A stretch of 13,029 bases of DNA from Tangfeifania sp. (GTDB lineage: Bacteria; Bacteroidota; Bacteroidia; Bacteroidales; Prolixibacteraceae), in assembly GCA_018400515.1 (NCBI GenBank), contig JAGYMR010000057.1, forward strand, positions 1 to 13,029, read 5' to 3'. Within the stretch, counting starts at the first letter, position 1, and every line of letters begins with the position of its first letter. The translations under genes were made by a program, and so were the position numbers. The notes beneath the pieces are model-generated. The model searched no databases. It had not been told where the DNA came from and saw only the letters and a program-made list of their open reading frames with translations. Below are positions 1-8,912 of the stretch, piece after piece.

Positions 1-14
1 GAAACCGGCACTCA
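1..14 (-). CDS. possible start of the next gene after yidC (partial)
   Basis: An ATG on the minus strand at 14 opens a frame reading MSAGF before the window ends. It lies 21 nt downstream of the yidC stop, a distance that fits a further gene in the pyrG-yidC operon. Five codons are too few to identify anything, and the ATG could be chance. Confidence 0.2.
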
Positions 15-35
15 TAATGAATTTAAAAAAGGGAT

Positions 36-1979
36 TTATTTTTTTGGTGGTTGCATTCCCCGCTGTTTGGCAGCCTCTTCCAGCCGTTTCTGAAATTTTG
101 ATTTTTTTACGGGTTTTTTCTTGTTCACCTGTAATTTGGCTCTGATCTTATCTTCATCAATAAAGGAGCGGATCAGGTAGGTTTGCCCGATCGTGATAAC
201 GTTGGCCAGGAAGTAATAATAACTCAGTCCCGATGAGTAGTTGTTCAAAATAAAGAGAAACATCAGGGGCATAATATACATCATGGTTTTCATTCCGGGC
301 ATTCCCTGTGAAGTGGTCGCCTGTTGGTTCAACCGGGTGGATATCACCGTTGTCAGGGTCATAAGCAGGCAGAAAAGGCTCACATGATCGCCGTAGAAAG
401 GAATGGTGAACGGAAGGTTCAGTATAGAATCATAGGTAGAGAGGTCATTCGCCCAGAGAAAACTTTCCTGGCGGAGTTCGATGGAATTGGGATAGAAGAA
501 AAACATGGCGATCAGGATGGGGAATTGCAGCAACATGGGCAAACACCCCCCCATGGGATTCACGCCGGCTTTTTTATAGAGATTCATGGTTGCCTGCTGC
601 TTCTCCATGGCCTTATCCTTGCTGAACTTTTTATTCAATTCATCAATTTCGGGTTTCAGTGCCCGCATTTTCGCCTGCGAGATATACGATTTGTAGGTAA
701 AAGGGAAAAGAGCGGTTTTAATAAAAACGGTCAGCAGCAGGATGATGATCCCGAAATTGGCAATGTATTTCCGGAGAAAATTAAACAGGGGAATAATAAC
801 GTATTTGTTTACAGGGCGCACGATGGCATACCCCAGATAAACCAGGCGTTCCAGATCAATGTCGTACTGACGGAGGGTCTGGTAGTGGTTGGGTCCGAAG
901 TAAAGCTGCATATTCATTGTTTCACTGGAAGTACCCTGGTAAGGGATGGCAATGTCGGCGTGAAAATTGGCCAGGTATTCCGGGTCATCTTCAAATTTTT
1001 GGGAGCGAACGAGCGCATTTGGAAAAGCTTCTTCCGCAATAAGTGTGGAATTAAAGAACAGCTGCTTAAAACCGATCCACTTGACCCGGGTGTTCAGATC
1101 CTCTTCATCCGACTTGTTTTTTGAGAGTTCATCCACTTCATCCTCGAAAAATTTGTAGTTAATGTTGGTATACCGGTCTTCCCCGAATTTGGAGGGACGC
1201 TCCTGGCGGGGAATATCAACGTTCCAGGTAAAATTAAGGTACGACTGGTTGGAAGCAATGTAATCCTGCATTCCCTGCATGTTCACATCAAAATCAACCA
1301 TGTAGGAGTTGTAGCTGAGGGTATAGACATACTCCAAAAATTTTCCCGGAGCCACTTCGAGGCGAAATCCGACGGTTTTGGTCTCTCCCGGATTTTCTTT
1401 GTTGAATTTGATTTTGCCTTCACTTCCTTTTTTTACCGGGGGACCTGAAACAACCACTGCTGTTTGATCAAAAGTGGGTTCAAAAAACAGCTGGTCGGTT
1501 TGAATCTGCCGGTTTTGAGCAAAAAAATTGAGGCCGAAACGGGTGTCCGGTCCGTCAAACAGGATCAGCGGAAGGGAGTCATGGGTCTGGTAATTTTTCA
1601 GTTCAACCGAATAGACTCTTCCGCCCTTTTTGGAAAAAGTAATTTTTACCAGGTTATTTTCAATGGTGTAAAGCTCCTGTTCCCCTACGGCAGCTTTTCC
1701 GAAAACACCGAACTGATCTGTTTTTTCCTGTATTTCACTGTCTGTTGCACCGACCGGTGAATCCTGCGGAGTGGTTTTTTCCGCTTCCATGACGGGCTGG
1801 CTGCTGTTTTCCTTCTCTTTTTCCTGCTGTTCCCGGGCTTTTTCAGCTTCAACTTTTGCAATGGAATCCTGGTGGCGGCGGATAGCTTCTTTTTCTTCTT
1901 CCGAGGGCTGATTGACGAGTGAAAAGACAACCAGGATGGCAAAAATGATAAGTATTCCGGCAAGTGAGTTTTTGTCCAT
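36..1979 (-). CDS. yidC: YidC membrane protein insertase
   Basis: YidC inserts and folds inner-membrane proteins, alone or with the Sec translocon. The 647-residue product has the layout of YidC from Gram-negative bacteria. An N-terminal membrane anchor (about residues 6-22) is followed by a charged Glu/Lys linker, a large periplasmic domain (about 95-370), and the conserved five-helix Oxa1/YidC core (about 385-610). The core shows the signatures QAKMRALKPEI, NPMGGCLPMLLQFPI and SSGLSYYYFLANVITI. The C-terminus is a highly basic, probably ribosome-contacting tail (KKKPVKKSKFQKR). At the position of the groove arginine of E. coli YidC, in the helix after FGIIILLLTVF, this protein has lysine (K421). 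The charge is kept, and I believe this is usual in Bacteroidota. The gene starts 2 bp after the pyrG stop, so the two are almost certainly co-transcribed. Confidence 0.97.
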   Translation of the reverse strand: MDKNSLAGILIIFAILVVFSLVNQPSEEEKEAIRRHQDSIAKVEAEKAREQQEKEKENSSQPVMEAEKTTPQDSPVGATDSEIQEKTDQFGVFGKAAVGEQELYTIENNLVKITFSKKGGRVYSVELKNYQTHDSLPLILFDGPDTRFGLNFFAQNRQIQTDQLFFEPTFDQTAVVVSGPPVKKGSEGKIKFNKENPGETKTVGFRLEVAPGKFLEYVYTLSYNSYMVDFDVNMQGMQDYIASNQSYLNFTWNVDIPRQERPSKFGEDRYTNINYKFFEDEVDELSKNKSDEEDLNTRVKWIGFKQLFFNSTLIAEEAFPNALVRSQKFEDDPEYLANFHADIAIPYQGTSSETMNMQLYFGPNHYQTLRQYDIDLERLVYLGYAIVRPVNKYVIIPLFNFLRKYIANFGIIILLLTVFIKTALFPFTYKSYISQAKMRALKPEIDELNKKFSKDKAMEKQQATMNLYKKAGVNPMGGCLPMLLQFPILIAMFFFYPNSIELRQESFLWANDLSTYDSILNLPFTIPFYGDHVSLFCLLMTLTTVISTRLNQQATTSQGMPGMKTMMYIMPLMFLFILNNYSSGLSYYYFLANVITIGQTYLIRSFIDEDKIRAKLQVNKKKPVKKSKFQKRLEEAAKQRGMQPPKK

Positions 1980-1981
1980 AT

Positions 1982-3601
<1,620 letters not shown>

Positions 3602-3620
3602 TTACGTTTTTCAAAAGTCA

Positions 3621-3628
3621 CAAAATTA
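3621..3628 (-). promoter_or_regulatory. pyrG promoter, -7 box TAATTTTG
   Basis: On the minus strand this reads TAATTTTG, an exact match to the Bacteroidota -7 consensus TAnnTTTG. Transcription would start near 3614, giving a 5' leader of about 25 nt to the pyrG ATG at 3589. No clean TTG/TTTG -33 box lies at 19-21 bp; the nearest candidate is TTTC. This is moderate evidence only. Confidence 0.4.
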
Positions 3629-4069
3629 ATGAATAAAACGTATTAGAAAACGAAACCCTGCATTAAAATGAAAAAAGGATTTTGATCTAAAGAAAAATTA
3701 ATTTTTAACAACTACCCTGCTTAACAATAATTAACTCGGATTCTGTGGAATATTTCGGATATTGTTAGCCCACCGACAGGAATACGATAAAAATAACTTC
3801 TGTAGCTTTGAAATAAAATAAGAATAACCACCGGTATATTGCTGTAATACATTGACTTATAAGAAATTTATTCGTTTTTGGAGGCGATTATTAAGGACCG
3901 GTGTTTCATGGCAGGAAAAAGTTTTCCCGGAAATTTTCGCGACAGCATGGGGGAAAATCCGTTTTTTGGGAAGATTCCATTACAAAGTATAAATGCTCCA
4001 GCGCCTCCTGGAAACAATGGATTAAAAGGTGAGCATTGCAGATGTCCGGCAGTTTATTAAAAGGCATTT

Positions 4070-4131
4070 AACACTAATGTAAAATGTACCGAATTCACAG
4101 ATGTAAAAAACCCATTGTTTACAAATGTAAA
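4070..4131 (-). repeat. three TTTACAT repeats at exact 24-bp spacing
   Basis: Read on the minus strand, TTTACATTTGTAAA (4131-4118), TTTACATCTGTGAA (4107-4094) and TTTACATTAGTGTT (4083-4070) begin exactly 24 bp apart. The first is a perfect TTTACA-N2-TGTAAA palindrome, the second has one mismatch, and the third keeps only the left arm. The array begins 5 bp past the stop of the TonB-domain gene. The first copy contains TACATTTG, a possible -7 box directed toward pyrG. It looks like a multi-site operator; the bound protein is unknown. Confidence 0.55.
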
Positions 4132-4135
4132 AAAA

Positions 4136-4579
4136 TTATGGCCGGTTTTTGATGTGCACCTGGTAGGTATAGGTTGCCGGTTGGGATTTGTCCGGCTTTT
4201 TCTGAGATTTTTGACGGGGTTTCTTCATCTGGTAGACAATTTCTCTTCCCGGTGGGCTTTCGGGTGGAAGTTTAAATTCAATTCTGAATTTTTTCCGGTT
4301 TTTCACTCGTACGCCGCGATTTTTTACTCCTCCGAACCGGATATTTTTGATTAACCGGACCGCCTCTTCGTCACATCCGGCCCCCAGTCCCTTCTCCACA
4401 ACCACATCTCCCACATGCCCGTTATCATCGATTTCCGCCTTCAGGTGGACAATTCCTTCTACTTTTTGGCGGAGCGCTTCTTCCGGGTATTTCAGATTCG
4501 ATTTAATGTATGCTTTAAAAGCCTCTTTGCCCCCGGGATACTCCGGAAGATTCAGGAATTTCTTTTTGGAATGCTTCAT
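4136..4579 (-). CDS. stand-alone TonB C-terminal-domain protein, no membrane anchor
   Basis: The 147-residue product contains a TonB/TolA-like C-terminal domain at about residues 13-105. The visible pattern is YPGGKEAFKAYIKSNLKYPEEALRQ, then VEGIVHLKAEIDDNGHV, then VVEKGLGAGCDEEAVRLIKNI, ending in FRIEFKLP. In true TonB this domain contacts the TonB box of outer-membrane transporters. Here the protein has no signal peptide, no N-terminal membrane helix and no proline-rich spanner, so it cannot work as a standard energy transducer and is probably cytoplasmic. A basic tail follows the domain (KKPRQKSQKKPDKS). I recall similar small proteins in Bacteroidota that databases label energy transducer TonB. 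The gene is alone between two large gaps and is bracketed by TTTACA/TGTAAA sites on both sides. Fold assignment is confident; function is unknown. Confidence 0.85.
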   Translation of the reverse strand: MKHSKKKFLNLPEYPGGKEAFKAYIKSNLKYPEEALRQKVEGIVHLKAEIDDNGHVGDVVVEKGLGAGCDEEAVRLIKNIRFGGVKNRGVRVKNRKKFRIEFKLPPESPPGREIVYQMKKPRQKSQKKPDKSQPATYTYQVHIKNRP

Positions 4580-4590
4580 TGTAATCCGTT

Positions 4591-4604
4591 TTTACATTTT
4601 TACA
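4591..4604 (-). promoter_or_regulatory. direct pair of TGTAAA half-sites before the TonB-domain gene
   Basis: The minus strand reads TGTAAAAATGTAAA: two copies of the TGTAAA half-site in direct orientation, 8 bp apart, 11 bp upstream of the TonB-domain ATG. This is the half-site of the palindrome found elsewhere in the window, so it may be a secondary binding site in the 5' leader. Confidence 0.3.
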
Positions 4605-4832
4605 GGTACGGCCGGAATGGACATGATTTTAATCATCCGGTTTGCCTATAATTACTGAGAATAAACCGATTGGGGCCTGACCGGGAACAGACTGTCTCCA
4701 TAAAACAAAGCGCGCTAAGGCAGCACTTCGGCCAGTTCCGGTCTGATATTTTTTCAACTCCGGTAATACCCGCCTTTTTCATCCCGTCCGGTATAAACAA
4801 TTATTTCGGAACGAATTTGTCCTGCATTGTAA

Positions 4833-4852
4833 TTGTTTACAAATGTAAACAA
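4833..4852 (-). promoter_or_regulatory. long palindrome (9-bp arms) with embedded -7 box
   Basis: The best copy of the repeated motif: arms TTGTTTACA and TGTAAACAA around an AA centre, 18 of 20 positions paired. On the minus strand it contains TACATTTG, an exact TAnnTTTG box, so a protein bound here would block initiation toward the TonB-domain gene. No clear -33 TTG is visible at the expected distance. Confidence 0.55.
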
Positions 4853-4875
4853 GCAACATTCCTGCTCTTTCTGTG

Positions 4876-4901
4876 CAGCACCAGGTAAAAAACCTGCGCT
4901 G
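4876..4901 (-). other. hairpin just after the flavodoxin stop
   Basis: Imperfect stem of about nine pairs (CAGC plus CAGGT against ACCTG plus GCTG) with a five-T loop on the minus strand, starting 8 bp after the flavodoxin stop. No U-run follows the stem, so it is not a textbook terminator. It may protect the 3' end of the E2-E1-flavodoxin transcript. Confidence 0.35.
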
Positions 4902-4909
4902 TTGGTTGA

Positions 4910-5416
4910 TTATTTAAACGCTTTTTTCAGCTCTTCCACCCAGGCAGAAATCCGCTTCCCGGTCATCCGGGCCTGGTTTTCCTGATCCAGTGGCAGTCCT
5001 GCGAAGAGATCCCCCCGCAGGGCTTTTGATGCTTCAAATTCATATCCTTCCGGGGAGGTCTGTCCGACGATGGTTCCCCCCTGCTCTTCGATAATATCAG
5101 CTAAAAGGCCGATAGCATCGCAAAAATTCTCCGGATATCCTTTTTGGTCACCGAGCCCGAAAATGGCAAATTTTTTCCCTTTCAGGTCCATCTCTTCCAA
5201 GTCCGGTAAAAATTCATCCCAGTAATTGGGAAGTTCCCCGTCGAACCAGGTGGGAGCACTCAGTATAAAATAATCATACTTCTCCATCACCTCTTTCGTT
5301 AAATCCTCCGCATTCACCGGTTCAAGGGCTGTTTTTCCAAAAGCCCCGGTTATTTTTTCAGCGACCTTTTTTGATTTTTGCGAATGAAAGCTGTAAATAA
5401 TAGCTGTTTTTTGCAT
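4910..5416 (-). CDS. flavodoxin (long-chain type)
   Basis: Flavodoxins are small FMN proteins that carry low-potential electrons in the cytoplasm. The 168 residues fit the long-chain class. The visible features are an N-terminal strand KTAIIYSF, the W57 loop APTWFDGELPNYW and the second flavin loop FGLGDQKGYPENF (86-98, D90 and Y94). A C-terminal DQENQARMTGKRISAWVEEL helix resembles FldA proteins. The phosphate-binding loop is unusual: SFHSQKSKK stands where most flavodoxins have a glycine-threonine-rich GSxTGNTE-type loop. Ser9, Ser12 and Ser15 could still bind phosphate. The gene starts 12 nt after the E1 stop and is surely co-transcribed with E2-E1. No partner reductase is in the window, so the link to keto-acid oxidation is an inference from position. 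Confidence 0.9.
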   Translation of the reverse strand: MQKTAIIYSFHSQKSKKVAEKITGAFGKTALEPVNAEDLTKEVMEKYDYFILSAPTWFDGELPNYWDEFLPDLEEMDLKGKKFAIFGLGDQKGYPENFCDAIGLLADIIEEQGGTIVGQTSPEGYEFEASKALRGDLFAGLPLDQENQARMTGKRISAWVEELKKAFK

Positions 5417-5428
5417 AATGATCTGTTT

Positions 5429-7477
5429 TTAATAGGAGATTAAATCCCTGGCTGCATCGTAAATCCGTGTCATGTCGGGCAAAATGGCCTTTTCCAGTGC
5501 GGTATGAAAGCCAACCGGAGTAAAGGTGGATCCCACCCGCCGGACGGGTGCATCGAGATATTCAAAGGCTTTTTCGGTGATCAGGGCACTGATCTCCCCG
5601 CCAAACCCTCCATGCACTTTATCTTCATGCACAACCAGGACTTTGTTGGTCTTTTTGACCGATTTCAGAATGGCTGCTTCGTCGAGGGGGACGAGCGAAC
5701 GCAGGTCAACCACTTCGGCTTCAGTCCCCTCTTCGCTCAGTTTTTCAGCGACATCCAGACTCATATGGGTGGTGTTCCCGTAGGTGATGATGGTCAGGTC
5801 GGTGCCTTCCCTCCGGATCCGGGCCTTTCCGAAAGGCACTTCAAAATCGTCGGGCACGGGAGTGGCGGCTTTGGGGTTTTGATACAAAGCTTTGGGCTCA
5901 AGAAACATAGTTCCCCCGCGCGACCGGATGGAAGTGCGCAGCAGTCCGGCGGCATCGTCGGCAAAGGATGGATAAACAATGCGGACCCCCGGAATCGCTG
6001 CCAGGGATCCCTCAATGGTTTGCGAGTGGTAGAGGCCGCCTCCGATGTAGCCTCCTGATGCCAGGCGGATGGTGACATTCGGGGTGAATTTTCCGTTGGA
6101 GCGCCAGTAGTCATGACTGGCTTCCACATACTGCTCCATGGCCGGCCAGAAATAGTCTGCAAATTCGGCACCCTCAATGACGATCCGGATTTTTTCATTG
6201 TAGCGGGACATTCCGTTTGCGGTGCCCACAATAAAATCCTCGGCAATGGGGGCATTGAAAACCCGTTTTTCACCGAACTCCTGCTGCAGGCCCTTTGAAA
6301 CATTGAAAATGCCTCCCTTTTCCTTGTTGGCCATATCCTGGCCCCAGATAAAAGTATCCGGATTCGTTCTGAATTCAGCCTTCAGGGTTTCATTCAGGGC
6401 GGTGATCATTTTTTTCTTTTCCCCGTTTGCTTCATGAATCCCCTCCGGGTATTTTTTGCTTTTTTCAGGATCCGGAAGGACAAAATCATAGATCGAGGCC
6501 GGATCGGGGTCAGGAGCTTTCAGTGCCGCCTTGTGGGCTTTTTTCAGGTCCCGGGCGGCGCTATCCTCAATGGCTTTGATCTCCTCCTCTGTGAAGCGGT
6601 TATAGCGTAACAGAAGCCTTCTGAACTTGGACAGAGGATCGTATTCCACTACGTAGTTCCTTTCGGCACTGCTCCGGTAAAGCAGATGATCATCTGAATT
6701 GGAATGGGAATGAATGCGTACGCAGTTGGCCTGAACAATCACCGGTTTGCTCTCCTCCAGGGCATATTTTTTGGCTTCCGCCATGGCATTCATCGAGTCG
6801 AAAACATCTTTTCCGTTGCAATGAATGATCCGGAGATTTTTGAATCCCGAAAAATTATTGGCCACTTTTCGCTGCGCCGTCTGGTCCTTTTTGGGAACCG
6901 AGATGCCGTATCCGTTGTCCTGAATGACAAATATCACCGGGAGCTCTTCCTTATCAGCACCGTTGTAAGCTTCATAAACAAATCCTTCGCTTACCGATGA
7001 TTCTCCCTGGCTGCTGATGGCTACGGCCTTTTCGCCGTAATATTTAATGGCGCGGGCCACCCCTGCAGCATGCAGGGTATGATTTCCCGTGAGTGAAGAG
7101 ACATTGTGAATATTCCATTCGGTTTTAGAGAGGTGGTTTGACATGTGCCGCCCTCCACTGGAAGGATCGGTGGATTTCGAGATCCCGTTCAGGATCACCT
7201 CCTCTGCGGTCATGCCTGCTGCCATAGCGGAAAGCAAATCCCGGTAGTAAAGGAAAAGGTGGTCTTTTTTCTTTTCGAAAACCTGTCCGAGGGCCAGTTG
7301 GATCCCGTCGTGCCCGGCATAAGGGGCATGATAGGACCAGCCGATGGCTTGCTTCAGGTAGTTGGGGGCCTTGTTGTCAATGGCCCGGCCCATGGTCAGC
7401 AGGCGAAGCCACTTTTCAAGGGTATCCCGGGGGGTTTTTTTTATCGAATAAATTTTTGGAAATTCTGAACGTTTCAT
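5429..7477 (-). CDS. 2-oxoacid dehydrogenase E1, fused alpha-beta (branched-chain type)
   Basis: This is the thiamine-diphosphate decarboxylase of a 2-oxoacid dehydrogenase complex. It most likely converts branched-chain 2-oxoacids toward acyl-CoA, which in Bacteroidota feeds iso/anteiso fatty-acid synthesis. The 682 residues fuse an alpha part (about 15-330) and a beta part (about 350-680) that are separate chains in many bacteria. The alpha part has the diphosphate-binding region SQGESSVSEGF ... IQDNGYGIS (156-192) and an RIHSHSNSDD loop (254-263) like that of branched-chain E1 alpha. The beta part has APIAEDFIVG with the ThDP-contacting Glu (E413) and GGGLYHSQ (H484). At the acidic metal ligand position of the usual GDG/GEG motif there is Gln157. 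E2 lies 76 bp upstream and flavodoxin 12 nt downstream. Pyruvate cannot be excluded as substrate. Confidence 0.93.
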   Translation of the reverse strand: MKRSEFPKIYSIKKTPRDTLEKWLRLLTMGRAIDNKAPNYLKQAIGWSYHAPYAGHDGIQLALGQVFEKKKDHLFLYYRDLLSAMAAGMTAEEVILNGISKSTDPSSGGRHMSNHLSKTEWNIHNVSSLTGNHTLHAAGVARAIKYYGEKAVAISSQGESSVSEGFVYEAYNGADKEELPVIFVIQDNGYGISVPKKDQTAQRKVANNFSGFKNLRIIHCNGKDVFDSMNAMAEAKKYALEESKPVIVQANCVRIHSHSNSDDHLLYRSSAERNYVVEYDPLSKFRRLLLRYNRFTEEEIKAIEDSAARDLKKAHKAALKAPDPDPASIYDFVLPDPEKSKKYPEGIHEANGEKKKMITALNETLKAEFRTNPDTFIWGQDMANKEKGGIFNVSKGLQQEFGEKRVFNAPIAEDFIVGTANGMSRYNEKIRIVIEGAEFADYFWPAMEQYVEASHDYWRSNGKFTPNVTIRLASGGYIGGGLYHSQTIEGSLAAIPGVRIVYPSFADDAAGLLRTSIRSRGGTMFLEPKALYQNPKAATPVPDDFEVPFGKARIRREGTDLTIITYGNTTHMSLDVAEKLSEEGTEAEVVDLRSLVPLDEAAILKSVKKTNKVLVVHEDKVHGGFGGEISALITEKAFEYLDAPVRRVGSTFTPVGFHTALEKAILPDMTRIYDAARDLISY

Positions 7478-7539
7478 TACTATAAAATTAAGTTTCGTGT
7501 TTGAATTTTAATCAAGTATTTATTTTCTGCCGTAACAAC

Positions 7540-7553
7540 CGGACCTTTGTCCG
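7540..7553 (-). other. hairpin between E2 and E1
   Basis: Minus-strand CGGAC-AAAG-GTCCG, five perfect GC-rich pairs with a four-base loop, directly abutting the E2 stop codon. No U-run follows. It could tune E2:E1 expression through RNA stability or processing, or be incidental. Confidence 0.3.
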
Positions 7554-8912
7554 TTAAATGGTGCGGTCCCCGTCAAAATTCTCCAGATTATCGGCAATCC
7601 GGCGGAGGAAAGCCCCTCCCAGCGCGCCGTCAACGACCCGGTGGTCATACGACAGGGAAAGGTACATCTTGTGCCGTATGGCTATAACGTCCCCTGTCGG
7701 GGTCTCCATCACAGCGGGTTTCTTTTCAATGGTCCCGGTGGCGAGAATGGCCGCCTGGGGCTGGTTAATGATCGGGGTCCCCATGATGTTCCCGAATGTT
7801 CCGAAATTGGTGATCGTGAAGGTACCCCCCTGGATCGCTTCCGGGTCAAGTTTGTTATTCCTTGCGGCATCCGCCAGCCGGTTCAGGTCTTTGGTCAGAC
7901 CAACCAGGTTTTTCTGCTCGGCATTTTTTATTACGGGGACGATCAGGTTTCCGTCCGGTTTCGCTACGGCGATCCCGACGTTAATATTTTTCCGGAGAAT
8001 GATCTTATTCCCGTCCACCGAGGAGTTGACGTTCGGGAAAGCAGCTAGCGCTGCAGCTGCCGCTTCAATGAAAAAGGGCATGAAGGTGATCTTTTCCCCG
8101 TATTTTTCCTGGAAAACGTCTTTGTTCTTGTTTCTCCAGAAAACAAGATTGGTTACATCGGCTTCAACCACAGAGGTCACATGCGGGGAGATCTGTTTTG
8201 ACAGGACCATATGATCAGCGATCATTTTCCGGACCCGGTCCATTTCAATGACTTTATCTTCCTCTCCTGCAGTAACCGGCGGGACCGCTTTACGGTCAAC
8301 TCCCTGCGGTGCTGCAGCAGGTGCTTTTCCGGCCGGCCGGGCTTCGGCCGGTTTTTCTTTCCCTCTTTGCCCGAGGTACCGGAGGATATCTTTCTTCTGA
8401 ACCCTTCCGTTGGCACCGGATCCCTCAATGGTTTCCAGTTCATCAGTTGAAATATTTTCCTTCCGGGCAATGGTCCTGACCAGGGGCGAATAGAAACGCC
8501 CGGATGATTTTCCGCTTTTCGATACCGAATCACCGGTTTTAACTTCCTCTTCTGTTTCCTTTGGCTTTCCGGCTTCCGCTTTTCCTGTGGTTCCGGCTGC
8601 GGCTGTGCTCTCCGCTTCAGATTCTGCTGGTGCGGATTCCTCCCCGGACTCCGGTTCTCCGGTGTCCTCCTCTTCGGTGTTAATGTAGGCGATCACTTCG
8701 CCTACAGGAACCAGACTATCCTCCTGGTGAAGGATCTTTGAAACAACTCCGTCGACTGGAGAAGGAATCTCTGAATCCACTTTATCGGTGGCAACCTCGA
8801 AAAGGGTATCGTCCTCCTCAACGGTATCTCCAACCTTTACAAACCACTTGGTGATTGTACCTTCCTGGATACTCTCCCCAAGTTTGGGCATTACAATTTT
8901 AAATTCTGACAT
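7554..8912 (-). CDS. dihydrolipoamide acyltransferase E2 of a 2-oxoacid dehydrogenase complex
   Basis: E2 forms the core of the complex and moves the acyl group from E1 to CoA on a swinging lipoyl arm. The 452 residues show the standard order. One lipoyl domain (1-80) carries the lipoylated lysine in EVATDKVDSEIP (K44). An acidic Glu/Ala/Pro linker (81-135) leads to a peripheral-subunit-binding domain (140-180, SPLVRTIARKENI ... GSGANGRVQKKDIL). A second Ala/Pro linker is followed by the catalytic acyltransferase domain (about 220-452), ending with SYDHRVVDG; H424 and D428 are the catalytic pair. A single lipoyl domain and the pairing with a fused E1 favour a branched-chain type over pyruvate, but sequence alone does not settle the substrate. 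It is the first gene of an E2-E1-flavodoxin unit. The E3 lipoamide dehydrogenase must be encoded elsewhere. I found no clean TAnnTTTG box upstream. Confidence 0.95.
   Translation of the reverse strand: MSEFKIVMPKLGESIQEGTITKWFVKVGDTVEEDDTLFEVATDKVDSEIPSPVDGVVSKILHQEDSLVPVGEVIAYINTEEEDTGEPESGEESAPAESEAESTAAAGTTGKAEAGKPKETEEEVKTGDSVSKSGKSSGRFYSPLVRTIARKENISTDELETIEGSGANGRVQKKDILRYLGQRGKEKPAEARPAGKAPAAAPQGVDRKAVPPVTAGEEDKVIEMDRVRKMIADHMVLSKQISPHVTSVVEADVTNLVFWRNKNKDVFQEKYGEKITFMPFFIEAAAAALAAFPNVNSSVDGNKIILRKNINVGIAVAKPDGNLIVPVIKNAEQKNLVGLTKDLNRLADAARNNKLDPEAIQGGTFTITNFGTFGNIMGTPIINQPQAAILATGTIEKKPAVMETPTGDVIAIRHKMYLSLSYDHRVVDGALGGAFLRRIADNLENFDGDRTI

Larger units (their letters stand above)
4580..4909. 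other. 330-bp gap upstream of the TonB-domain gene
   Basis: No gene seen. It holds a pair of TGTAAA half-sites just before the TonB-domain start, a long palindrome at 4833-4852, and a hairpin right after the flavodoxin stop. The palindrome carries a TACATTTG box pointing toward the TonB-domain gene, which would give a leader of about 250 nt. Confidence 0.6.

Noticed and set aside
3908..4060. Plus-strand open frame of about 50 codons upstream of pyrG
   Set aside because: No recognisable motif, no convincing promoter, and composition typical of chance. Described only as part of the gap.
4876..4901. Flavodoxin 3' hairpin as an intrinsic terminator
   Set aside because: The T-run is in the loop, not after the stem, in either direction. 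Kept as a hairpin only.
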